Assembly (NCBI GenBank): GCA_028571685.1
Contig: CM053140.1
Span: forward strand, 20,689,501 to 20,753,500
Reading direction: 5' to 3'
Source of the DNA: Heterohyrax brucei
Lineage: Eukaryota; Chordata; Mammalia; Hyracoidea; Procaviidae
Length of the DNA stretch: 64,000 nt
Shown: positions 43,540 through 54,700 of the stretch, one piece after another
Numbering within the stretch: the first letter of the stretch is position 1
Layout: the number at the start of each line of letters is the position of its first letter
Notes under the pieces: generated by a model
What the model saw: only the letters and a program-made list of their open reading frames with translations
What the model was told of the DNA's origin: nothing
Databases searched by the model: none
Position numbers and translations under genes: made by a program

Positions 43540-44875
43540 GCTTTAAAGAAAATTGTGGTGAAATACACATAACATAAAAGTACCATTTTAAAGTGTGCAA
43601 TTGAGTGGCATCTAGGATACTTACAATATTGTTCAATGGTGATGACCATTAACTAGCTTTAGAATTTTCTTTTTTTGAAGCTTCATATATATATTTAACC
43701 ATAAAGTACACACACCACATGCATCACTCTGTGTCCCCAAATCCAGTCCACTTTTTGTCTGAAGAGTTGGCTTCAGTACTGGTTTCAGCTCTGGGCTAGC
43801 AGCAAGTCCAGGGGCCATGTTATCAGGGGACCCTCAAGGGTGTTGTATCATCAAGTCTGGTCTTTTAATAAGAGTTCTAGATCTGCACACCATTTTCTCT
43901 CCTGCTGCATCAGGGACTCCACACTGTGTCCCCTCTCAGGGCTGTCTTTGGTGGTGGCCAGGCACCATCTGAATATTCTGGTCTCATGTTAGTTTCAGAA
44001 TTTTTTCAGCACCAGAAAAGAAAATGCTCGTGTCCATTAAGCAGTCATACTCACTCCACTTGATGACTACTAATTTGCTTTCCGTCTCTGAATCTGCCTC
44101 TTTTGGACATTTCGTATTAGTGGGATCATACAATGTGTGGTCTTTTGTGCGTGGCCTCTTTTCACTTTGCATGTTTCCAAGGTTCGTTTCCTATTGTAGC
44201 ATGTATCAGCACTTCACTCTGTTTTATGACTGAGTAATATTTCATTGTATGAATGGATATACCACACGTTCACCCATTCATCTGCTGGTGGACTTTTAGG
44301 TTGTTTTTCTATTTTAGATTTTGTGAATATGAACATTCATGTATAAGTGTTTGCTTAAAAACCTGTTTTCAGTTCTCTTGGGTACATACCTAGAAGTGAA
44401 ATCACAGAATGACAGAGCAATTTGTGTTTAACTTATTGAGACATCGCCCAGTTTTTATTTTGAAATAATTATGGATTTAAAGAAGAGTTGCAAAGGTGTA
44501 CCCAGAGTTCCTATACACCCTTCACCCAGTTTGCCCCAAGGTTAGTTCATGCATAACCACAGTACTTTGGTCAAAACTCAGAAATCAACTAACACTGGTA
44601 TTACTGTTAACTAGACTACGTACTGCAGTTTTCCCACTAATTTCCTTTTCTGGCCCAGAATCTCTTCCAGGACACTACATTTCACTTAGTCATCATGCCT
44701 CATTAGTCTTCTCTGATGTGTAAAGATTTCCTGGTCTTTCTTTGCTTCTCATAACCTTGACCCTTCTGAAATGTCTCAGTCAGGTATTTTGTAGACTGTC
44801 CCTCAATTTGGGACAAGTATCTGATGTTTTCTCATGATTAGAATGAGGTGATAGGCTTGGGGAATGATACTACAA
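43540..44875 (-). mobile_element. L1M-type LINE 3' region (antisense)
   Basis: 'aattgtggtgaaatacac', 'ttaaagtgtgcaattgag', 'atttcattgtatgaatgg' and 'gggtacatacctagaag' are typical of old L1M 3' ends on the minus strand. The segment 43700-43980 may be an inserted or unaligned piece. Confidence 0.7.
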
Positions 44876-44879
44876 AGCT

Positions 44880-45052
44880 ATCCTTGGTCACACTGTGGTG
44901 ACTTTCATGCTGCAAAGATGCCCGAAGCTATGCCACCAGTACTTCAAATACCATCAGGGTCACCCAAGGTGGGCAGATTGCCAGACAAAGATAAACTAGG
45001 AGAAAGAGCTGCAGACCTACATTTGAAAATTAGCTGATGAAAACCTTATTTT
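44880..45052 (+). mobile_element. RTE LINE 5' fragment (plus)
   Basis: 'gctatgccaccagtacttc', 'catcagggtcacccaaggt' and 'ttagctgatgaaaacctta' match the RTE 5' region at 20757-20890. Confidence 0.75.
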
Positions 45053-45342
45053 CTTGCTCATCTGGTACTGCTGTAACAGAAATACCATTCGTGGATGGCT
45101 TTAACACAGCAAAGTTTATTCTCACACAGTCCAATAGGCTAGAAGTCTGAATTCAGGGTACTGGCTCTGGGGGAATGCACTGTCTCTGTTGACTCTCGAC
45201 CCAGATCCTTGTGTTGCATCATAATTTCTTTGGTCTGAGAGCATCTTAGCGCAGGAATTTCACGTCTAAAGGATGCCCTCTGCTCCTGGTGATGCTTTCT
45301 TGATGGTATGAGGTTCCCTCTCTCTGCTTGCTCCCTTTTCCT

Positions 45343-45497
45343 TTAGTGTTTAAGTGCTACATCTGCTAACCAAAAGGTCAGAAGTTCTAATCCACCAGGA
45401 GCTCTCTGCAAACTCTATGGGGCAGTTCTACTCTGTCCTATAGGGTTGTTACGAGTTGGAATCAACTAGGAGGCAGTGGGTTTGGTTTTGGGGTTTA
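45343..45497 (+). mobile_element. AfroSINE (plus), nested in LTR
   Basis: 'gtttaagtgctacatctgc', 'ggggcagttctactctgtcc', ending 'gcagtgggtttggttttggg'. Confidence 0.9.
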
Positions 45498-45696
45498 AGC
45501 TAAAAGTATAAAAGGTGGTGCAGGCCACACTCAAGGTAAACTCCCTTTACAATGGAGTATGGAGGTGACCTTAGGCAGGGTGTTACAGTCCCACTCTGAT
45601 CCTCTTTAACATAACACAGTCTATTGACCACAGGCAGAGATTAGGATTTATAGCATAGAAAAATTACACAACGGAGGGCAATCACACAATACTTGG

Positions 45697-45845
45697 AATC
45701 ATAACCCACTGCCGTTGAGTCAGTTCCAATTCCCAGTGAGCCTATAGAATGGAGTAGAACTGCTCCATAGAGTTTCCAAGGAGCACCTGGTGGATTTCAA
45801 CTGCCAGCCTTCTAGTTAGTAGATGTAACCCTTAACCACTACGCT
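45697..45845 (-). mobile_element. AfroSINE (antisense), nested in LTR
   Basis: 'acccactgccgttgagtcag', 'atggagtagaactgctcc', 'tttccaaggagcacctggtg', 'cccttaaccactacgc'. Confidence 0.92.
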
Positions 45846-45885
45846 ACATACTTTTGAGGGGACACAATTTAATCCATGACACTTA

Positions 45886-46700
45886 TGTATGACAACAGAA
45901 CATAGTTTGACTTTGGACACTTCCTCAGGAGGGATCAGTCACATAAAGATGTTATCTTACTTGGTGAAGTAGGTAGAGAGGGCAAGTCAGATGGTTTGGC
46001 ACATACCTTCAGTAAGTGACATGAACGTCCTGGTAATCGTGAGGATGATGAAGGACTGGTTAACATTTAATTCTGTTGTAAACACGGTTACTCAAAGACA
46101 GTTTATACCACAAAGGTGAAATACTTGCCTCATTGCATTGCATCTGGGGTCCATGATATCAGCATGACTTATCACTGGTGATGCTGACCTTGACCACTTC
46201 ACTAAGACAATGTTTTGCTGAATTTCTCTGTGGTTAAGTCATGAGTTTTTCCATTTTATACTCTATTCCTTAGAAACAGGCCACTAAATCCAGCCCACAT
46301 GCAAGAAGAGAAATTAGATTGGGAGGCATATCAAAAAATGTGTGGGCATATGTAAAACCCCCCACAGCAAGGATTACATATTTGGGGAGTGATACTTTGA
46401 AGCGATGCAAATGCTCTGTTTCTCCTTAAAGCTTTTCACTCACTAATTTAACATCCATTGACAGATCTTGCCTGCAGCGGTCATTACTATAGTGTTTGTC
46501 TAACAGCAATTTTGTATTTTCCTCATTCCAGCTACATTTATTTACTTTTTCCTTCTACATTTATTAATTGGAATTCTTCTGCAAGGAATATTTGCCCCAT
46601 CCTGCTTATTTATTTATTCAATCATTGATTTATATCACCATGGATATTTATTTAATTTGTTGGATTATTAGATCTGTTAAAACCTCATATTGGATTCCAT
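45886..46700. other. RTE remnant followed by unassigned intergenic sequence
   Basis: 45886-46130 has RTE-like pieces ('ctttggacacttcctcagg'). 46130-46700 is A/T-rich with no recognisable gene. Confidence 0.4.
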
Positions 46701-47000
46701 CATCTCCAGCTGAAAAGCTTCTAAAGTCTTCCTTTGACACTTAGGAATGAAATCCAAATGCCCTATTTACTATGGTCTCCCTTACTTTTTTTCCCTTGCT
46801 CATTCCTGCTGTGGCCCAGCTGGCCTTCTTGCGGTCTCTCAAGCATGTGTCTTCATTCCTTCCTCCCCCGCAACCTCCCCGCCACCCATCGCCACCACCT
46901 TTGCCTTTGCCTGGAACACTCCTGCTCCTTTCCTTCACAGAGTGTTCTATCTAAACAAACTTCTTCCCCTCACTTTCTAGACCTACCTGGAATTAGATAA
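46700..47000 (-). repeat. L2-type LINE fragment (antisense)
   Basis: 'atgaaatccaaatgccc', 'ttgcctttgcctggaacac' and 'cccctcactttctagacc' fit the minus-strand L2 3' part. The pyrimidine-rich open frames here are coincidental. Confidence 0.5.
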
Positions 47001-47087
47001 CAGATACTTGTTAGTTCTTAGTACATAGCTTTGTGCTCCTTGCTAGTAAGTCAGCTACAACTTACAGCGACCCCACATATAACAGAA

Positions 47088-47258
47088 GGAGTCTTGGTGG
47101 CACACTGGTTAACTGATATGGCTGTTAACCAAAAGGTTGGCAGTTCAAATCTACCAGCTACTCTTGGAAATCCTGTGGGGCAGTTTTATTCCGTCCTCTA
47201 GGATTGCTATGGGTCAGAACTGACTCAACAGTAACAAGTTTTTTCAGGTTTTATGTAT
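47088..47258 (+). mobile_element. AfroSINE (plus)
   Basis: 'gagtcttggtggcacactgg', 'aaccaaaaggttggcagttc', 'gtcctctaggattgctatgg'. Confidence 0.9.
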
Positions 47259-47321
47259 AACAGAAATGTTATATACATTACATAGTATATGCTTAATAAA
47301 TATTGACTGACTGAATGTGGA

Positions 47322-47492
47322 CAACCTTGGTGGTATAGTGGTTAAGAGCTATGGCTGCTAACCAAAAGGCTGGCAGTTCAAATCCACCAGACTTTCCTTG
47401 GGAACTCCATATGGCAGTTCTGCTCTGTCTTATAGGGTCACTCACTATAAGTCAAAATTGACTCAGTTGCAATGGGCATGGGTTTTTTAGTA
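47322..47492 (+). mobile_element. AfroSINE (plus)
   Basis: 'caaccttggtggtatagtgg', 'taaccaaaaggctggcagtt', 'gctctgtcttatagggtcac', ending 'caatgggcatgggtttttt'. Confidence 0.9.
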
Positions 47493-47619
47493 AATGAATG
47501 CATGAACCTAAAAGAATACTGAAAGTTCAACCTATCCATTTCCTCTGATTATTGTGACAACTCATTTCTACACTGTATATATACATGTGGAGCATAAGGG
47601 TCAGTCTCATCAGATGTAA

Positions 47620-47915
47620 AATGAAGATTTCTGGGAAATGCACTTCATCAACAGTCGTTACTCATCAGTCAGTGGAGGCTCTCGTATTGGTGTGATGCTG
47701 TACGAGATTCAGTGGATCCAGACTAAGGTGGACTAGGAAGAAAGGCCTGGCAAACTATTTCCAAAAATAAGCCATTAAAAATGCTAAGAACCACAAAGGT
47801 CAGATATCCAACCAATCAAGGGGATGGCACAGAACCAGGCAGCGTTTTGTTCAGTCGTGCCTGGGATCACCATGAGTTGGGGCCGACCTGAGGGCAGCTA
47901 ACAACAACAAGATGA
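47620..47915 (+). mobile_element. Internally deleted RTE (5' end joined to 3' end)
   Basis: 47690-47800 matches the RTE 5' region ('cagactaaggtggactagg', 'aagccattaaaaatgctaag'). From about 47820 it passes directly to the last 90 bp of the family ('ggcacagaaccaggcagcg', 'ccgacctgagggcagctaac') with (AAC)n. The endonuclease and RT are missing, as in a non-autonomous RTE-driven SINE. Confidence 0.7.
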
Positions 47916-48420
47916 AGATCATAAAAGGATCTATCTCCAAGACTGTTATGAAGATGAAATGAGTTTAGTGTACAGATGATGCACACAGTAAACATTCTGC
48001 AATTAGTACCTGTTCCTTCTGTTTATTAGCATCATTTGTAAAATGGGTGTAATAATAGCGCTCTACCATGTAGAACTGCTGAAAGAATTAAATCAGTTAT
48101 TACAGTTTAAGTGGACTTTACACTGAGAAGCACCCAGAATTATGTCCAGTATATGTAACCGCTGTGTAAGGGTTTGATGTCCTATCGTCGCCGTCACAGT
48201 CGTCACCATTAGTAGCAACCCTTCACAGCCCATCTGAAAGCTGCTTTCATTGAATCTCATCTTTAGTAAATCCCTTTCCTCGGCCCAGACTGGCGGCTCA
48301 GGGATGATCGCCAGGTCAGCGGGGACAGCTCTGGGATGGGATACTGGCCCTTCTGGACCACAGACTTTCATCACCCCGCCCACTGGCCTGGACCGCCTGG
48401 GGTCTCCATGGAAACCCACC
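47916..48420. other. Upstream of DCAF15 promoter; no gene seen
   Basis: Mostly unique sequence; MIR-like pieces around 47990-48090 ('gtaaaatgggtgtaataat') are likely. CpG content rises from about 48280. Confidence 0.45.
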
Positions 48421-48424
48421 AGCC

Positions 48425-48743
48425 ATGGGAGGGCGTGACGCCATCGAGACGGACAGGGCCTACGCCTATTGGATCAATGTCATGTGGGAGAGGAGAACAA
48501 ACAGGTCTCTTACTGGTGTGCTCTTGTGGGAAGGCGGGAACGCGGCGACAGGCGGCGAGGGCTGTACTGCCTCTACCAATCAAAAGCCAAGGGAGCTTTG
48601 ATGGACAGCCGCAGCGGGAAGAGGCTCAGAGAGCGGGCTTTCACCCAACCGGCGGGCCATAATCCCGAGGAAGGGCCAATGAGAAGGCGGCAGGGGAGGG
48701 GCGAAGGGGCCGGTTGCTCCGGAAGTGGAGGGAGGGGGTGAAA
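48425..48743 (+). promoter_or_regulatory. DCAF15: DCAF15 promoter and 5'UTR (CpG island)
   Basis: GC- and CpG-rich, no TATA box. Three CCAAT/NF-Y boxes occur at 48468-48472 (inverted), 48576-48580 and 48676-48680, about 100 bp apart. A CRE-like TGACG lies at 48436-48440. An ETS/GABP-type CCGGAAGT is at 48719-48726, only 18 bp before the ATG, so transcription may start very close to the start codon. The start site itself is inferred. Confidence 0.75.
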
Positions 48744-51700
48744 ATGGCGCCCAGCTCGAAATCGGAGCGGAACAGCGGGGCCGGGAGCGGCGGCGGCGGC
48801 GGCCCTGGGGGTGCCGGGGGAAAGCGAGCAGCAGGTCGGCGGCGGGAGCACGTCCTCAAGCAGCTAGAACGGGTCAAGGTGAGTCCTAGTGCCTTGGAGA
48901 GCGCGCCGGCGGGTACGGAGAAGGGACGAGAGAGGTGGAGGGAGGGAGGGCGTTCGCGGAGTAAGGGGTTGGGGGCGGGGCCCCGGGGAACGGGGTATGG
49001 ATGGAGGGGGCCAGGGCGGGGCCTCAGGAAAGGGGTTTGGATGGAGGACTAGGGGCGAGGCCTCGGGGGAGGGGATTTAGGTACTGAGAGCAGTGGGGTG
49101 GGGTCCCAGGGAAGGGGCTTGAGTGCAGGGGGCGGGGGCGGGGCCCCGGGGAAGGGGCTTGGATGCTGAGGATGAGGCGGGGCCGCGGGTAGGGGGCTTG
49201 GAACGAGGGGGCCCTAGAGGCCGCTGGAGGAGTGAGAAGGGGGTTGATTCAGGGTTAGACTCATTTTTCAAAGCCCGCTCCCAAGGCCCCTGTTACGGAG
49301 CCTTCCTAACCGTTTTGCAGAGTAGAACCCCTATGACCCGCTTCGGGCTTGCTCAGCCTGATGTTCCTTCCTCTGTCCCAGCTCTCACCACACGGGAGCC
49401 GGCAGCGACTTGTACCGTGATCTGCCCCCTTCATTGGATGGAAAGGAGCTCCCTGAATAGGGCCAGGTCTTTCCGCCTAGACCGGGAACTACATGAGCCC
49501 CTCAGTTCCCGGTACCCCCAACCTGTGTCATCCTCGTCAGTTGGAGATCTCAGAGGGCAGAGATGTGACTCTTGTCAGATCCGGAGCAGCCAGGGCAGGA
49601 CGGGGACTCTGGACAGGGCCTGTGCCTTCTCCATTAGTTTGGAGCTCCAGGAGGGCAGGGTTGTGTCTCCCCCTTTTGACTGGGAGCTCCCTGGACAGAG
49701 GCTGTCTCCGCCCTCACTCTAGGGAGCTACCGGGGTAGGGCTGTGGCCCCACCCTTAGCTCTAAAGCTCTCTCGGCAACACTGTGTCTCCCATATCAGTC
49801 CTGGCCTCTCTGCCAGAGCTGTTGTCCCCCAGGCCGACCCCTCGTGAGCAAGTCTGTTCCTCCATCAGACTGGGACCTCCCAGAAGCCAGAATTGTCTCT
49901 GCCCTCACTCAGGGAGCTCCCGAAAGTGGACTCTTTGTTTCCTATCAGATTGGAATCTCTCGAAGGCAGGGCTCAGTCTTCCCCATCAAATGAGGCAACA
50001 AGCGTGAGGGTCCTCAGAATCCAAGTTATGCCAGCCTAGTTCCCAGGATTCTTCCTTGGTGGTGGTTTGGGGATGAGGGAGTGGGTTGGAAGGCTAATTG
50101 AGAAGTGGGTAGGGCAGGAATCAGGCCCACACTACTGTCTACCTCCACCAGCCCCCAGGTGAGGCCAGACAGGCTCCGCTGGTGGGTGGGGACAGCCAAA
50201 TGAAGGTCACGCCCTCGTCCCAGCCTCCTTGGTGCTTGAGAAGACTCACTGCACAATGGAGCAGTCTTCAGGCAGGGAGCCGGCCACCCAGTGTGGGCCA
50301 GGGGAGGCTGGGAGACCTCCTGGGGAGGTGCCAGCGATGCTGCATCTCAGAGCCCAGGGGCTTCGGCAGGAGGGGCCCGCAGCTGAAGAGGTTTGAGGTT
50401 GGGAGGCCAGGGCAGGTCCCAGGTGGAGAGGGCGGTTCATGCCAGGTCTAACTGGCTACATTCAGTGTTCTCACCTCTGGTCCATTTGCCCCAGCCCTTC
50501 CATCTTCTGGAACTTGGGTCACCCTTGACTATGTGGCTGGCAGGAAGAGGGCCTGCATGACTAGGACTGGCCAGCTGCAGTGGGTGGTACTGTGCTTTTG
50601 ACAAGGAACCTGGTGGCCAGAGGGCTACAGGAGGGTAGTGCCTGAAGGACGTTGGCTGCCCCTTCCCCAGATCAGTGGGCAGCTGTCCCCACGCCTCTTT
50701 CGGAAGTTGCCCCCCAGGGTCTGTGTCTCCCTCAAGAACATTGTGGATGAGGACTTCCTCTACGCTGGGTAAGGCTGGGGCCGCATTCGGGTGCGGGGTT
50801 GGGAGGAGTGGCGGGCTCTCCCTGAACCAGCTGTCTTGCTTGTCCGCCACAGACACATCTTCCTGGGGTTTTCGAAGTGTGGCCGCTATGTCCTGTCCTA
50901 CACCAGCAGCAGTGGGGACGACGACTTCTCCTTCTACATCTACCACCTGTATTGGTGGGAGTTCAACGTCCACAGCAAGCTCAAGCTGGTAGGGCCGGGC
51001 TGGGCTCCACAGCGCTGTGTGCGGCTCCCATGGGCTGCTGTGCTGGGCCGCCTGGGCTCGGGGCCCAACGATGCCGTGTCACGCCTTTGCACCTAGACAG
51101 CTTGTCTGTAAGACTGTGATAATCTAGTCACGAGATTGTTGGAAAGACCATGTCAAATCACATGGAATGACTATTTTTATAGGTCAAAGATGGGAAATAG
51201 TGGCCATTTCATTTGGTGTAACTCAGTATGTACCCCAAACAAAACCCACACCCATTGCTGTCGAGGCAGTTCCAACTCCTGTTGGCCATGTAGGACAGAG
51301 TAGAAGTGCCCCATAGGGCTTCCAGGGACCAGTGGGAGATCTAAACTTCTGACGTTTTGTTTAGCAGTCAAATTCTTTAACCACTTTACCAACAGGGCCG
51401 TGACTCAGTATATAAAGCCTGTGAAACATCACTGGCCCAGGTCCTGTGGGACATATTAGCTTGTTGTGACCATACAGGCTGCCCTACTGGCTTTCAGCCC
51501 TGATCCTTGACCCCTCGGGCCCCTGTAAGGTGGGTGCTCTTGTCCTGTTTTATCAGTAAGCTCAGAAAGGTGAACGGGTTTGCTGAAGCCTCCAGCCAGG
51601 AGGGCTGGGTCCCTCCACTGAGTAGGGGCACTGTGGCTGAGCTCAGGTCCAGCGCCATCTCCCCAGCTGAGAAGTGTAGCCTCCCTAGCTGCTGCTCCAA

Positions 51701-54700
51701 GAAGCCTCTCTAGAGATGGAGCTGGTGGCTGCTTGGGGCCCCCCAGCCTGAGACACCACGAAAGAGGATGTCCCTGCCAATTCCTGGTCTGGCCTTGTTC
51801 TAGATCAGCACTGGCCAGGCTTGGGGAACCCACCCCCACTTCTCAGTCCCTGTGACCCACCCCACACTGACCCTGGGAATGCCCCTCAGGTGCGGCAGGT
51901 ACGGCTTTTCCAGGATGAAGAGATCTACAGCGATCTGTACTTGACCGTGTGTGAGTGGCCCAGCGATGCCTCCAAGGTCATTGTCTTCGGCTTCAAGTGA
52001 GACACAGGGATGGGGAGGCTGGGGATAGGCTGGGTTGCAGTGGGGCCCCTGGTGGGGTCCGGGCAGCTGAGGCTCTGCTGCCTCTAGCACCCGCTCGGCC
52101 AATGGCATGCTCCTGAACATGATGATGATGAGTGACGAGAACCACCGTGACATCTACATCAGCACTGTGGCCGTGCCACCACCGGGCCGCTGTGCTGCCT
52201 GCCGAGATGCCAGCCGGGCCCACCCAGGTGAGGGCCAGGGCTGCCAGGGGCATTGACCGCCTTGCCTCCCAGGCTGTCAGCGCGGGTGAGACTGGTGTGG
52301 CATGTGTCGCTGCAGGTGACCCGAGTGCACAGTGCCTGCGGCACGGCTTCATGCTGCACACCAAGTACCAGGTGGTCTACCCCTTCCCCACCTTCCAGCC
52401 CGCCTTCCAGCTCAAGAAGGACCAGGTGGTGCTGCTCAACACCAGCTACTCACTGGTGGCCTGTGCCGTGTCTGTCCACTCAGCAGGTAGGCTCCTGCCT
52501 GGCCTGAAGGCCCGCTGGCTACATTGGGAATGGGCATTTCCCAGGGCCAGCCTGTTCGTGTCCCTCTTGTGAGTGCTTTGGGCATGTTACCTGCTAAACT
52601 ACCAGCAGCCCTGTGGTCCTTTTATGGACAGAGAGACCAAGGCACAGAGAGGTGAAGTCACCCATCCAAGGTCACACAGTAAAGAGCTAAAGTGCTTAGA
52701 TTTGAGCCGTGCAATCCCATCCAGCACTGTCTAGTAGAACTTCATACAGGGCTGAGTGATCCCCCTCTTTGGAGTTCGCTCATACAGGGCGGAGTGGTCC
52801 CCTTCTGTGGGGTTCACTTGTAGAGGGCTGAGCACTCACCGTTCATGGACGTCACTAAGACCACTGGTAGATACTAGTGACTGCTCAGCATGTGGAATGT
52901 GGCCTATGCACCATGGAAGTGAGTTTTCCATTTTAGTTACTTTGAAACTAAAGACACAGATAGAAATTTTGGAGTGCATTGTAGATGGCCAGCATTTTAC
53001 ATCTTTGGATATTAAGACATGCAAATGAAGACCAGAGCTGATCACTTGACAAGAGTGGCAGGCGTCAGAAAGCTGAGTGATGCTGTGGCTGGTGGGGATG
53101 GGGACGGTGCAGCCCCTGCCCTCAGGTGATGTGACAGTGGAGTGTGACTGTGCTCTGCAGCTCTGTGCCAGGGCTTCTCCTCTGGGGGATTCTCACTGGG
53201 CCATGAGGGGCGTGTCCAAGGCTTTGGAAGCTTGAACTCAGTGTTCATCTCAGGGAGTGAGGAGGTATGACAGGTGGGTGTTCTTTGGGGAGCAGACCCC
53301 TAGTCCATGTTCCCAGAGCATCCTGGGTGGGACTTAAAGATGTAATGCAAATGTAAAAAGAAACACAGGATCTGTAACTCCACTTACATGTTAAAACACA
53401 TTGCAGTTTTACAAGAACTTGGTCAGATACCCACTAAATACATTAAAATGGCTGCCATTGGAGAGGAGACGGAATTAGAACAAAACAAGGGTAAAACCAG
53501 CTGACAAGCAAGAGCAGGGACACTGTTGTTCCCAGACACATCCGGAGGGCCATCCATCTCCTGGCAAGCTGAGCCTCTGTGAACAAGATGCTATCGTTCA
53601 CCAAGGCCCAGCCACCAGAGTTGGTTTGCTGTGTACCCCCAGGACACCAGCCCAGGTTAGGTTAATGCACCGTCCTCCAGTGGCTGTTGGCCCTGTTAGG
53701 AAAGCCACCAGGATTCCATGATATGGGATTCTGCTGTGTACCCTGGTCCAGGGAATGGGCACGGTCATAGCTGCTTGCATACTGTGTCACCATGGGAGAC
53801 ATTACCTAGAGGGAACCTAAGTAAGATTACCCAGACTCTGCCACTCCTGGGGGACAGGCACCTGGACCCACATCATCTTACCTGTCACCTTGGACAGGCT
53901 CCTCTGGGCCTGTCTCCACTTTGCTGACCTGGGAGAACACAGTCCACACTCCTAGGGTTGGCTTCAGGGGCTTGCCAGGGCCCAGCTTGCCCAGAGAACC
54001 ACTGAGTTCTCCACACTAACCCCCACATTCCTCAGAGGGGACCTGGCACCCACTGGGGAGGCTGAGGTGGAGACCTAGGCTCCAGGCTGTGCCAGCGTGG
54101 GTCTGGCTGGTTGGGAGGGACAGAGGGCTGTGTGTGGGTGGATGTATCACTAGTACTCTTGGGCTTAGTCTCTGTGGCTTTCAACTGTCTCCACTGCAGC
54201 CTGGCAGCTCCCTAGGGCAGGGTTGTGTCTGCTCACTGCTGTGTCCTGGTGCCCAGCTCACACTAGGTACTCCAGGTTTGAATGTGGGTGTGATGTGTGG
54301 GGTAGGCATTTCAAACTGGCCACTTATCATGGATAAATATTCTAGAAGGATCTTCTTAAACTACACCTCTAAGGAGGCCAGGGGAACATCCTGAATTTGA
54401 ATATTGCTCTCTCCATTACTTTTTTTGTTTCAGGTGATGGCAGCTTCTGCCAAATCCTGTATGACCACACCATCTCACCCCTGGTCCCTCCCAGCTCCCC
54501 TGCACCCCAGAGTCCAGAGGTGCCCCCAGTCCTCCCCAGCCTCTCCCCTGAGGCTGCCCCAGTCCGGCCCTCTGGGGCCTCCGAGCCCTCACCTGCCATT
54601 GCCAAAGCCAAGGAGTTTGTGGCTGACATCTTCCGCAGGGCCAAAGAGGCCAAGGGTGGGTCCTCTGAGGAAGCCCGGCCACCCCCCTGTCCAGGGCCCT

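Larger units (their letters stand above)
45053..45885 (-). mobile_element. MaLR/ERVL-type LTR (antisense) with two nested AfroSINEs
   Basis: The LTR runs 45053-45342, 45498-45695 and 45846-45885 ('cttttgaggggacacaattt'). Its gaps are a plus AfroSINE and a minus AfroSINE. The LTR itself sits in an RTE fragment. Confidence 0.78.

Noticed and set aside
49123-49722. 199-residue plus-strand open frame in DCAF15 intron 1
   Set aside because: It runs across two minisatellite arrays, is not joined by splice sites to DCAF15 exons and has no recognisable domain.
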